Of a stretch of 43,512 nucleotides of DNA, positions 1-7,798 are shown one piece after another. The stretch's first letter is position 1. Each line of letters opens with the position of its first letter. The stretch comes from an uncultured Anaerotignum sp. (GTDB lineage: Bacteria; Bacillota; Clostridia; Lachnospirales; Anaerotignaceae): the NCBI GenBank assembly GCA_910578425.1, contig CAJTQX010000019.1:1-43512 (forward strand), read 5' to 3'. The notes under the pieces were generated by a model that saw only the letters and a list, made by a program, of their open reading frames with translations, did not search any database and was not told where the DNA came from. A program made the translations under genes and the position numbers.

Positions 1-82
1 CGGTTGGCTTTCCCCTGTTGAGTTCCTTGTCCAATATGTTTGACAATCTTACACAGACATAAAATGGAAAAAAGAAAAATAC

Positions 83-111
83 TTTACCGGAACCCGAAAA
101 AATGATATACT
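83..111 (+). promoter_or_regulatory. Probable glmS promoter
   Basis: A -35-like TTTACC (83-88) is followed after 17 bases by TATACT (106-111). A TG one base before the -10 makes it an extended -10 element. Transcription would start near 118, giving a leader of about 250 bases that holds the whole glmS ribozyme. A separate TTGACA at 40-45 has no well-spaced -10. Nothing else recognisable lies in bases 1-80. Confidence 0.55.
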
Positions 112-205
112 GATTTGATGGTACCATACTGCCGCAGACAACAGAAAGGCCAGATGGTTCCGGCTTCCTATCGGTCATATATTAAGGAAAGGACGGTTAT
201 CTTTA

Positions 206-357
206 AGCGCCAGAGCCGCTGATAGGGCGGCTGACGAGGTGGAAGTGATCGAACATTCGGCGGATGCTTCCCGCCCATTCGTTCAGGGACGCAGGCCCTT
301 TTACAAAACGGAAAAGTCAATTTTCCCGACAAAAGAAGGGCAACGGACGAATAAAAT
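206..357 (+). ncRNA. glmS ribozyme: glmS ribozyme (GlcN6P-activated self-cleaving riboswitch)
   Basis: The conserved glmS ribozyme core is visible. AGCGCC starts at 206 and the expected cleavage site is between A206 and G207. It is followed by CTGACGAGG (231-239), GGAAGTGATCGAAC (241-254), TTCGGCGGATG (256-266) and CTTCC (267-271). GGAAG (241-245) pairs with CTTCC (267-271) as P2. CATTCGTT near 275 can pair with AACGGACGAAT at 342-352, closing the 3' domain. In this family glucosamine-6-phosphate acts as the cofactor for cleavage, after which the glmS mRNA is degraded. The placement directly before glmS is the canonical one. The 3' boundary is approximate. Confidence 0.93.
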
Positions 358-373
358 GACGGAGGTAACAGCA

Positions 374-2200
374 ATGTGTGGAATTGTTGGATACATTGGA
401 AAGGCGCAGGCCGTTCCCGTTCTGGTGAGCGGTCTGGAAAAGCTGGAATACCGGGGGTACGACTCCGCCGGAATTTCCATTTTTGAGAACGGTAAAATTG
501 AAACAATCAAAACAAAAGGGCGGCTGGCAGATCTGGAAGAAAAGATTGCCGGAGAAGGCGAAAAACGCTCCCATATTGGCATTGGGCACACCCGTTGGGC
601 AACGCATGGCGTTCCCAGCCATATTAACAGCCACCCCCATAACAGCCAAAACGGTAAAATTTCCGTTGTGCATAACGGCATCATCGAAAATTATCTGGAA
701 TTGAAGGTTTTTTTGAAAGAAAAAGGCTACACGTTCCAGTCGGAAACAGATACGGAGGTCGTAGCACAGTTGTTTGAGTATTATTACAACGGCGATATGC
801 TACAAACAGCGCGCAGGCTGCTGGAAATGATCCGCGGCTCTTACGCGCTGGGAATCCTTTGCAGCGAACATCCGGACAGTCTGGTTGCTATGCGAAAGGA
901 CAGCCCGCTGCTGGTGGGGCTGGGCAACGGCGAAAATTACATTGCGTCTGACATTCCTGCCCTGCTGGAATATACGCGGGACTTTTACCTGCTGGAGGAA
1001 AACGAGATTGCTCTGCTGGAGCAGAACGCTGTGCATATCTACGGCATGGACGGCTCCGAAATACATAAGGATATTTTCCACGTTACATGGGACATTGACG
1101 CAGCCGAAAAAGGCGGCTACGATTACTTTATGATGAAGGAAATCATGGAACAGCCCGAAGCTTTGAAAAAAACCATACTGCCTCGCCTGACGGAAAACGG
1201 CATTGATTTGGGGGATATTTCCCTGACGGAGGAAGAAATCAAAAACTGCGGGCGAATCCATATCGTAGCCTGCGGCAGCGCGTGGCACGCGGGCATTGTC
1301 GGCAGGTATGTAATAGAGGAAGTGAGCCGGATTCCGGTTGAAGTGGATATTGCTTCGGAATTTCGTTACCGCAACCCGATCCTGCAAAAGGGCGACCTCT
1401 GCATCATCATCAGCCAGAGCGGCGAAACGGCGGATACGCTCGCGGCTCTGCGCGAGGCCAAAAAACAGGGCGTAAAGGTGCTGTCTATTGTAAACGTAGT
1501 CGGCAGCTCGATTGCACGTGAAAGCGATGACGTACTCTATACCTGGGCAGGACCGGAAATTGCCGTAGCGACAACAAAGGGCTACTCTACCCAGCTTTCC
1601 GTACTTTATCTGATCGCACTGCATTTTGCAAAAGTACGCGGGACGCTGGAAGAAAGCCGCTTTGCCGCATATCTTGCGGAACTGAAAACGCTGCCGGAGC
1701 GGACAGCGGAAATTTTGAAGCTGGACGACAAAATGGCGGAAATTGCCAAAAAATATGCAGAAAGCAAGGATGTATTCATCATTGGACGCGGGCTGGACTA
1801 TGCCGCGGCAATGGAATCTTCCCTGAAACTGAAAGAAATTTCCTATATCCACAGCGAAGCCTATGCTGCCGGAGAACTCAAACACGGGACAATTTCACTG
1901 GTTGAAGACGGCACGCTTGTTGTCGCGATTGCAACACAGGAACGGCTGTTTGAAAAGCTGGTCAGCAATGTGAAAGAAGTTAAGGCAAGAGGCGCGAAGG
2001 TGCTTGCTGTCGCGCTGGAAGGCGGCACAGCAATGGATGAGGTTGCAGACGAAGTCATTACTCTGCCGAAAGCGGGCGATCTGTTTACCGGCTCCTATAA
2101 CATACTGCCGATGCAACTGTTTGCCTACTATATCGCCGTAGAGCGCGGCTGCGATGTGGATAAACCAAGGAACCTGGCAAAGTCTGTTACAGTAGAATAA
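374..2200 (+). CDS. glmS: Glutamine--fructose-6-phosphate aminotransferase (isomerizing)
   Basis: This enzyme makes glucosamine-6-phosphate from fructose-6-phosphate and glutamine, the first step toward UDP-GlcNAc for the cell wall. The 608-aa product has the usual length. It begins Met-Cys-Gly-Ile-Val; Cys2, once the Met is removed, is the nucleophile of the N-terminal glutaminase domain (about 2-220). Two SIS domains follow, the first with SQSGETADT, and the protein ends in the typical KSVTVE. The start at 374 follows GGAGG at 361-365. The open frame extends in-frame back to 239, but that part lies inside the ribozyme and is not protein. It is cytoplasmic, transcribed alone, and probably controlled by the ribozyme. 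Confidence 0.97.
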   Translation: MCGIVGYIGKAQAVPVLVSGLEKLEYRGYDSAGISIFENGKIETIKTKGRLADLEEKIAGEGEKRSHIGIGHTRWATHGVPSHINSHPHNSQNGKISVVHNGIIENYLELKVFLKEKGYTFQSETDTEVVAQLFEYYYNGDMLQTARRLLEMIRGSYALGILCSEHPDSLVAMRKDSPLLVGLGNGENYIASDIPALLEYTRDFYLLEENEIALLEQNAVHIYGMDGSEIHKDIFHVTWDIDAAEKGGYDYFMMKEIMEQPEALKKTILPRLTENGIDLGDISLTEEEIKNCGRIHIVACGSAWHAGIVGRYVIEEVSRIPVEVDIASEFRYRNPILQKGDLCIIISQSGETADTLAALREAKKQGVKVLSIVNVVGSSIARESDDVLYTWAGPEIAVATTKGYSTQLSVLYLIALHFAKVRGTLEESRFAAYLAELKTLPERTAEILKLDDKMAEIAKKYAESKDVFIIGRGLDYAAAMESSLKLKEISYIHSEAYAAGELKHGTISLVEDGTLVVAIATQERLFEKLVSNVKEVKARGAKVLAVALEGGTAMDEVADEVITLPKAGDLFTGSYNILPMQLFAYYIAVERGCDVDKPRNLAKSVTVE

Positions 2201-2231
2201 AAATACAATCGGGGAGTGCGCGTAGCAAAAA

Positions 2232-2262
2232 GGGAGCTTGTAAAAGCTCCCTCCCCCGTTTC
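2232..2262 (+). terminator. Probable glmS terminator
   Basis: GGGAGCTT (2232-2239) pairs perfectly with AAGCTCCC (2244-2251) around a GTAA loop. A pyrimidine-rich but interrupted tract follows, with no clean U run, so termination may be partial. It begins about 30 bases after the glmS stop. Confidence 0.55.
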
Positions 2263-2447
2263 TGTTTCAGGACACTGGCTGTTATTATGAATTTTGCAGC
2301 ATTCTGTCAGATAGCTGTGGGCATATGAGTTAGCGTAAGAAAACTTTTTAAGGCACCTGTATCGGCTGTGAATCACCAAATAAGGCACATTTCGGAAAAC
2401 AGCATTCCGCAGCCAGACAGATGTATCCGGATGGAAAAGGAGGCAGC

Positions 2448-2864
2448 ATGAAAAACTTTAGAAATTATTTGCCGGAAAAATATCAGCAGGCCGGCTTTCA
2501 GGAAATCGAAGAGGGCATTTATAAAACAAAGTGCCCTTATGACAGTGAAGACAAGGATATTTTCGTGACCTCCCTTTCGTTTGAAATGGAACCGGAATGC
2601 TATGGGGAGGAGGACGCTTCTCCCAGAAACCTTACGCAGGTCCCCATCGAAGGCATTCTGGACGAATTTATGCTGTTTGTCACAGATTTTTATGAAGAGT
2701 TGAACGAAACGAGTGAAAAAACCTGCTATCAGGAATTCGGGGCATTCGAATTATCGAATATCCAGAAACTCAGGACGTTGATCGGAAAACGGTTTTATGC
2801 CGTTCCCTGCATAAACGAAAGAGACGGCGAAGAATACTACGAAATGGTAATTGAACCGGCATAA
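2448..2864 (+). CDS. Uncharacterised 138-aa cytoplasmic protein
   Basis: I do not recognise a family. The product is acidic and soluble-looking, with no signal peptide or membrane segment. It has scattered aromatics and three or four cysteines (TKCPYD, PECYGEE, TCYQEF, VPCINE). I chose the ATG at 2448 because AAAGGAGGC ends a few bases before it; the in-frame ATG at 2421 has no such site. It lies 51 bases upstream of feoA on the same strand and could share its transcript, but nothing in the protein itself points to iron. About 250 bases of non-coding DNA separate it from glmS, and apart from the terminator I see nothing in them. Confidence 0.75.
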   Translation: MKNFRNYLPEKYQQAGFQEIEEGIYKTKCPYDSEDKDIFVTSLSFEMEPECYGEEDASPRNLTQVPIEGILDEFMLFVTDFYEELNETSEKTCYQEFGAFELSNIQKLRTLIGKRFYAVPCINERDGEEYYEMVIEPA

Positions 2865-2915
2865 ACCATGCCTGAGTTTTCATATTTGAAGCAAAGGAAG
2901 AATTGAGGGATACTT

Positions 2916-3149
2916 ATGACATTGAACCAACTGCCGATTGGGAAAGAAGCGGTTATTACAAACGTCGGCGGCGAAGGCGCGCTGCGCTGCCGTCTGCTGG
3001 ACATGGGATTGATTCCCAAAACAAAAATCACAGTGACAAAAGTCGCTCCAATGGGCGACCCCATCGAACTGCGTCTGCGCGGCTATACGCTGACAATCCG
3101 TGTGGAAGACGCGCGCAATATCACAGTTGCGGAGGTGGCACAGGCATGA
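2916..3149 (+). CDS. feoA: FeoA-family ferrous iron transport protein A
   Basis: A 77-aa SH3-like FeoA protein. The family signature is clear: an early LPIGKEAVI stretch, then the LRCRLLDMGLIP motif, a basic beta strand (TKITVTK) and the closing LRGYTLTIR segment. FeoA is a small cytoplasmic accessory protein needed for FeoB-mediated Fe(II) uptake. The start follows GAGGG with suitable spacing. Its TGA overlaps the feoB ATG (ATGA at 3146-3149), which implies translational coupling. I saw no obvious Fur box upstream. Confidence 0.93.
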   Translation: MTLNQLPIGKEAVITNVGGEGALRCRLLDMGLIPKTKITVTKVAPMGDPIELRLRGYTLTIRVEDARNITVAEVAQA

Positions 3150-5152
3150 TCTTTGCTTTAGCTGGCAACCAGAACTGCGGAAAAACAACACTGTTTAACC
3201 AAATGACAGGTTCAAACCAGCATGTCGGAAACTTCCCCGGCGTGACCGTTGACCAGAAAATCGGCTCCATACGGGAAGAAAAAAACTGCTCCGTTGTTGA
3301 CCTTCCGGGCATTTATTCCATCCGCCCGTATACAAACGAGGAAATCGTCACGCGGGATTTTATACTGAACGAAAAACCGGACGGCATCATCAACATTGTG
3401 GACGCGACCAATATCGAACGCAATCTTTACCTGACTTTACAACTGATTGAAATGAAAATACCGATTGTCCTTGCGCTGAATATGATGGACGAAGTGCGCA
3501 GCAACGGCGGCACGATAGACATTGCGGGAATGTCCGAAAAGCTGGGGATTCCAGTCGTTCCCATCAGCGCGGTGAAAAACGAAGGCATCAGCGAACTGGT
3601 GCAGTGCGCTTTGCGGGTCGTAAAGCAGAAAGAATATCCGAAGGTCTATGATTTCTGCCCCTCCGGTCCCGTACACCGCTGCCTCCACTCTGTCTGCCAC
3701 CAAATTGAAGACCACGCAGAACGGGCAGGCATTTCTGTGCGTTTTGCCGCGACAAAACTGATTGAAGGCGACACATCCATCGCAGAAAAGCTGAACCTGA
3801 GCCAGAATGAACTGGAGCTGATTGAACACAGCGTAATCGAGATGGAAACAGAGCACGCAATGGACAGAAACGCCGCTTTAGCCGATATGCGGTATGATTT
3901 CATAGAAAAGGTCTGCGCGGAAACCGTCATCAAGTGTCAGGAAAGCAGGGAGCATATCCGCAGCGTGAAAATTGACAGTGTGCTGACGAACAAATATCTT
4001 GCTATCCCGATTTTCATACTGGTAATGTTTTTAGTATTCTTCCTGACGTTCAACGTTTTCGGCGCAATATTGAGCGACTGGCTGACACTGCTGATTGACC
4101 GCGTGACAGCGGCGGCAGACGCGGGACTGACAGCCTACGGCATCAATCCCGTTGTGCACAGTCTTGTGATTGACGGTATCTTTGCCGGAGTCGGCAGTGT
4201 ATTGAGTTTCCTGCCGATTATCGTAGTGCTGTTTTTCTTCCTTTCCATATTGGAGGATACGGGATATATGGCACGGATTGCCTTTGTAACGGACAAACTT
4301 CTGCGTAAAATCGGACTTTCCGGCAGGAGCATCGTGCCGCTTCTGGTAGGCTTCGGGTGTACTGTACCGGCTGTGATGGCAACGCGCACACTTTCCTCCG
4401 AACGTGACAGGCGCATGACAATACTGCTCACGCCTTACATGAGCTGTTCCGCCAAAATCCCGATCTACGGCGTATTTGCGGCAGCATTTTTCCCGCGCAG
4501 TGCCGCGCTGGTGATGATCGGGCTGTACGCGGCGGGCATCATTGTGGCAGTGCTGGTTGCCCTTCTGTTTGGGCGGACAGTTTTTCAGGGCAAGCCTGTG
4601 CCGTTTGTTATGGAGCTGCCGAACTACCGTTTTCCCTCGCTGAAAACGGTACTGCTCCTGATGTGGGATAAAGCAAAGGATTTCCTGCAAAGGGCATTCA
4701 CGATTATATTTGTAGCAACTGTCATCATCTGGTTCCTGCAAAGTTTTGACAGCCGTCTGAATATCGTAACAGACAGCGCGGACAGCCTTCTTGCAATGAT
4801 TGGACAGGCATTATCGCCGATATTCGCGCCTCTCGGCTTTCCGGACTGGCGCGTGCCGACTGCCCTCATCACAGGCTTTACGGCAAAAGAAGCAGTTGTC
4901 AGTACACTCGGCGTACTGCTCGGCACTTCTATGACGGATCTTGGCACTGCATTGGGTGGACTGTTTACGCCAATTTCCGCCATCAGCTTTTTGGTGTTCA
5001 CCCTGCTGTATACCCCCTGTGTGGCGGCTGTGGCGGCTGTGAAACGGGAGTTGGATTCCGGCCTGCTTGCGTTTGGCGTAGTTATTCTGCAATGCGTGGT
5101 AGCCTGGCTGATTGCGTTCGGCGTGTTCCAGCTGTTAAGTGTATTTGCGTAA
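3146..5152 (+). CDS. feoB: Ferrous iron transporter FeoB
   Basis: A 668-aa inner-membrane Fe(II) transporter of usual length. The N-terminal G domain has G1 GNQNCGKT (about residues 7-14), a G2 region NFPGVTVDQ, G3 DLPG (52-55) and G4 NMMD. A helical spacer follows, then two Gate domains; GFGCTVPA and the YMSCSAKIP region are typical of the membrane core. The true start is the ATG at 3146 overlapping the feoA stop. The same frame is open back to 2903 but runs through feoA in another frame and begins with no FeoB sequence. The G domain hydrolyses GTP and the membrane part carries the metal. Confidence 0.96.
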   Translation: MIFALAGNQNCGKTTLFNQMTGSNQHVGNFPGVTVDQKIGSIREEKNCSVVDLPGIYSIRPYTNEEIVTRDFILNEKPDGIINIVDATNIERNLYLTLQLIEMKIPIVLALNMMDEVRSNGGTIDIAGMSEKLGIPVVPISAVKNEGISELVQCALRVVKQKEYPKVYDFCPSGPVHRCLHSVCHQIEDHAERAGISVRFAATKLIEGDTSIAEKLNLSQNELELIEHSVIEMETEHAMDRNAALADMRYDFIEKVCAETVIKCQESREHIRSVKIDSVLTNKYLAIPIFILVMFLVFFLTFNVFGAILSDWLTLLIDRVTAAADAGLTAYGINPVVHSLVIDGIFAGVGSVLSFLPIIVVLFFFLSILEDTGYMARIAFVTDKLLRKIGLSGRSIVPLLVGFGCTVPAVMATRTLSSERDRRMTILLTPYMSCSAKIPIYGVFAAAFFPRSAALVMIGLYAAGIIVAVLVALLFGRTVFQGKPVPFVMELPNYRFPSLKTVLLLMWDKAKDFLQRAFTIIFVATVIIWFLQSFDSRLNIVTDSADSLLAMIGQALSPIFAPLGFPDWRVPTALITGFTAKEAVVSTLGVLLGTSMTDLGTALGGLFTPISAISFLVFTLLYTPCVAAVAAVKRELDSGLLAFGVVILQCVVAWLIAFGVFQLLSVFA

Positions 5153-5164
5153 GGAGGGAATGAA

Positions 5165-5296
5165 ATGGGCTTTATGGATCTCCTGATTCTGGCAGCGGTT
5201 GCTCTGGTAATGTTTTACGCACTGAAGCATATCAAAAAAGGCGGCTGCGGCGGCTGTGGCGGAGACTGCCGGAACTGCGGCAAAAAAAACGGTTAA
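5165..5296 (+). CDS. FeoB-associated Cys-rich membrane peptide
   Basis: A 43-aa peptide. One hydrophobic helix (about residues 3-18) is followed by a basic turn (KHIKK) and a Gly/Cys tail with four cysteines (GGCGGCGGDC, then RNCGKK). This is the layout of the FeoB-associated Cys-rich protein family found behind feoB in Firmicutes. The Cys cluster is thought to handle iron at the membrane, but its function is unproven. The start has AAGGAGGG immediately upstream, overlapping the feoB stop region, and the gap to feoB is 12 bases. A strong terminator follows. Confidence 0.88.
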   Translation: MGFMDLLILAAVALVMFYALKHIKKGGCGGCGGDCRNCGKKNG

Positions 5297-5308
5297 CAGA
5301 ACTTATAA

Positions 5309-5345
5309 AACCACCTTCATCTCAGTAAATGAAGGTGGTTTTTTG
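5309..5345 (+). terminator. Rho-independent terminator of the feo operon
   Basis: AACCACCTTCAT (5309-5320) pairs perfectly with ATGAAGGTGGTT (5329-5340) around an 8-base loop, then TTTT. An A run on the left side could also let it work for the minus-strand gene ending at 5439. Confidence 0.92.
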
Positions 5346-5438
5346 CAAAAAAAGAAAACCCTCCGCTGCAAGCCCTCCCAAAATCAGGCTTTCTCCTAAC
5401 AGCTTCCCCAGGTTTTCCTTAAACCTCCTGCCGCTGCG

Positions 5439-5756
5439 TTACGATACCGCCAGCACGCTGTCTCCTTGCTCTGCACACTCCTGCTCGGAAATAAAATCAT
5501 CGCACAGTGCTGCCAGCTCCGTCGGCAGGGCAGTTCCCCTGCACAGCCTCCGCAAAAACGCCTCCACAGCTTCGCGTTCCTGTGAAAGCCCGCAGAACGC
5601 ATCCCATTCGCAGATTCCCGCCGCATCGGTTTTTTCCACCGCGACACCATATGTTCTTTCCCGTTTTGCAGAACGTGTGATAAGCCAATATGCCAGCCTG
5701 AATTCACGCCCGGTTTCATCCAGAAACTGCTTTTCACAAAATAAAGTTTTTTCCAT
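5439..5756 (-). CDS. DUF6514-like small protein
   Basis: A 105-aa soluble protein. The N-terminal pattern (EKTLFCEKQFLDETG, then YWLITR and YGVAVEKTD) and the C-terminal LCRGTALPTELAALCDD segment match what I remember of the DUF6514 family in Clostridia, a small family of unknown function. This is recognition by memory only. GGGGAGGGG precedes the start, and a TATAAT-like element lies at 5792-5797 on the same strand. It is a monocistronic gene convergent with the feo operon. No function can be assigned. Confidence 0.7.
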   Translation of the reverse strand: MEKTLFCEKQFLDETGREFRLAYWLITRSAKRERTYGVAVEKTDAAGICEWDAFCGLSQEREAVEAFLRRLCRGTALPTELAALCDDFISEQECAEQGDSVLAVS

Positions 5757-5984
5757 TTACCGCACCCCTCCCCAGTTATTTTTCTGCTTCGATTATACGA
5801 AAATCCTCCTTCCATTTCCATAAAGTTACTGTTAAAAACGTTATCCCGCACAAATCTTAACATTTCCTTTATTCCCCGTCTGTGTGCTGAACATCCCTTC
5901 TTTTCAGAGGAATCTGCCGTTTTTTCTCCGCTGAAAATCTCCTGATTTTGGTTTACAATTTACAGGAAAATGTCAACCTCCCTC

Positions 5985-6014
5985 TTGAAAATTCCAATCA
6001 TAATCATATATAAT
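5985..6014 (+). promoter_or_regulatory. Probable promoter of the YheO-like regulator
   Basis: TTGAAA (5985-5990), an 18-base spacer and TATAAT (6009-6014) lie about 47 bases before the start codon. The 304-base gap 5757-6060 holds this promoter and, facing the other way, the candidate -10 of the DUF6514-like gene. I see nothing else in it. Confidence 0.65.
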
Positions 6015-6060
6015 ATTTTTATGTTGTATCGAAAATAGTTTCATTTGCAGGAGGTACGTC

Positions 6061-6723
6061 ATGGAAAATCAAATCATTTTTCTGACCGAACAGGACAAAG
6101 CAATCCTGCGCTCCTATTTGCATATCGCGGAAGGGATCGCAGAATTTTGGGGAGAAAGCTGTGAAGTGATCGTCCATAATCTGGCTCAATTAGACGCCTC
6201 TGTCATCAAAATTATCAATGGCCGCAGTTCCGGCCAGCAGGAGGGCTCTCCCATATCGGATACCGCCCTGACATATGCGCATAAAATGATGGCCGATCCT
6301 TCCCTGCGCCACATTACATATTTTTCCAAAACAAAACGCGGAGAATCCTATAAGGCTGTTGTCTGCGCCATTGAAGGGGAACACCAGAATATTATCGGGC
6401 TGCTGTGCGTCAATTTTTACCTGACCGCACCCTTTCATACGCTGCTCCAGACCTTTTCGCCAGCGGCAAGATCGGACAGCCGGGGGATTCCGGAAATCTT
6501 CGTAGAAAATTCTGAGGAGCTGATGCTGAGCGCGTTGGCTGAAGCCAAAAGAACGGTTTACGGAAATCTTTCCATCTCCTCTGCCAACAAAAACAAGGAA
6601 ATCATTTCCCTGCTGCATCAAAAGGGAATTTTCAACCTGAAGGACTCTGTTGTAACCATCGCCAGCCATCTTGGCATTTCTAAAAACACTGTATATATGC
6701 ATATCCGAAATATGTATAAATAA
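6061..6723 (+). CDS. YheO/DauR-family PAS-HTH transcriptional regulator
   Basis: A 220-aa cytoplasmic DNA-binding protein of normal family length. Residues about 10-120 form the PAS-like YheO domain, with the typical opening LRSYLHIAEGIAEFWG, then CEVIVHNL and a later IIGLLCVNF strand. The last 45 residues are a helix-turn-helix ending VTIASHLGISKNTVYMHIR. Proteins of this family sense small molecules; DauR, for example, controls D-arginine use. No catabolic partner is adjacent, so the ligand is unknown. GCAGGAGG lies at the correct distance before the ATG. It is monocistronic with its own promoter and terminator. Confidence 0.88.
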   Translation: MENQIIFLTEQDKAILRSYLHIAEGIAEFWGESCEVIVHNLAQLDASVIKIINGRSSGQQEGSPISDTALTYAHKMMADPSLRHITYFSKTKRGESYKAVVCAIEGEHQNIIGLLCVNFYLTAPFHTLLQTFSPAARSDSRGIPEIFVENSEELMLSALAEAKRTVYGNLSISSANKNKEIISLLHQKGIFNLKDSVVTIASHLGISKNTVYMHIRNMYK

Positions 6724-6726
6724 AAA

Positions 6727-6760
6727 ACGGCATACCCTGTCCATAGGGTGTGCCGTTTTT
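6727..6760. terminator. Bidirectional terminator between the YheO-like gene and galM
   Basis: ACGGCATACCCT (6727-6738) pairs with AGGGTGTGCCGT (6745-6756) with one G-T wobble. It is flanked by an A run on the left and a T run on the right, so it can end transcription from both convergent genes. Confidence 0.9.
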
Positions 6761-6775
6761 CTGTCTGTGCATTCT

Positions 6776-7798
6776 TTATTTTTCAAACTGAAAAACTGTC
6801 CGCCGTTCATATTTCTCCCCTGCCCGCAGTATGGGCGAAGGAAAATTTTCATGCCGGACGGCATCGGGAAAGCCCTGTGTTTCCATGCAGAAAGCCGCCC
6901 TCGGGGCATACTGCGCCCCGTTTTTTCCCTGCTTTTCGGGTTTCAGGAAATTCGCCGTATAAAACTGCATCCCCGGCTGGTCAGTAAAGACGCGCATGGT
7001 AATTCCGTTTCCTCTGCTGCGCGCCTTTGCGCATTCGCGGAAACCTTCGCCCCGCAGTACCCAGTTATGGTCGTAGCCGTTTCCGTTTTTCAGTTGGCTG
7101 TCCGGCTCGCTGATACGTTCCAGTATCGGCCGCATTTCTCTGAAATCCATCGGCGTTCCCTCTACCGGGAGTACCGCACCCGTTGGCAGGCAGTTTTCGT
7201 CATTTTCCGTAAAGCTGTCCGCAAAAATCTGTACTTCCTGCCCGTCCAGCGTTCCGGCGTTATGCCCGTTCAGGTTAAAATAGGCGTGGTTCGTCAAATT
7301 CACCGGCGTATCGCTGTCCGTTTTTGCAAAATAGCTGATTTCCAACCCATTTTTTTCATCCAATGCATAACGCACGTCCACATCCAGTCTGCCTGGATAG
7401 CCTTCTTCCCCGTCCGGACTGGTCAGAAAGAAATGCAGCCCGTCCTCCCGCGGCTCTGCGTGCCATATTTTTTTATCAAAGCCGACCCTGCCGCCATGCA
7501 GGTGGTTCGGCCCATTGTTTACATAAAGCTTGTACGTTTTGCCATTCAGACAGAACTGTCCGCCGCCGATGCGGTTCGCAAATCTTCCGATGACGGCCCC
7601 GACATATGCGTCCTGCGCTTCATAGCCTGCCATATTGTCAAAGCCCAGCGCGATGTCCGTTCCACAGAATACAAGGCTTTGCAGCGTCGCGCCGTAATCC
7701 AGCACAGCCGCCCTTGTGCCCTGCCCGTTTTCCATCAGCCAGCGCGTCACAGTCCGCCCGTCTTTCGTTCTTCCAAAATCCTCATGCCATAGCTTCAT
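6776..7798 (-). CDS. galM: Aldose 1-epimerase (galactose mutarotase)
   Basis: A 340-aa cytoplasmic enzyme that converts beta-D-galactose to the alpha anomer used by galactokinase. Family marks are DYGATLQSL near the N-terminus, GRFANRI, NHLHGG with the first active-site His, TNHAYFNL with the second His, and METQGFPDA near the C-terminus holding the expected catalytic Glu. Length is normal. Its ATG overlaps the galT TGA (ATGA), so it is translationally coupled as the last gene of the galK-E-T-M run. The bidirectional terminator lies just downstream. Confidence 0.95.
   Translation of the reverse strand: MKLWHEDFGRTKDGRTVTRWLMENGQGTRAAVLDYGATLQSLVFCGTDIALGFDNMAGYEAQDAYVGAVIGRFANRIGGGQFCLNGKTYKLYVNNGPNHLHGGRVGFDKKIWHAEPREDGLHFFLTSPDGEEGYPGRLDVDVRYALDEKNGLEISYFAKTDSDTPVNLTNHAYFNLNGHNAGTLDGQEVQIFADSFTENDENCLPTGAVLPVEGTPMDFREMRPILERISEPDSQLKNGNGYDHNWVLRGEGFRECAKARSRGNGITMRVFTDQPGMQFYTANFLKPEKQGKNGAQYAPRAAFCMETQGFPDAVRHENFPSPILRAGEKYERRTVFQFEK

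Noticed and set aside
239..373. N-terminal extension of glmS
   Set aside because: It lies in the glmS ribozyme, and GlmS must begin Met-Cys to expose its nucleophile.
2903..3145. N-terminal extension of feoB
   Set aside because: This region encodes feoA in another frame; the true feoB ATG overlaps the feoA stop.
6671..7792. A 373-codon plus-strand frame
   Set aside because: It is antisense to galM and runs through the bidirectional terminator at 6727-6760. There is no SD or family match.
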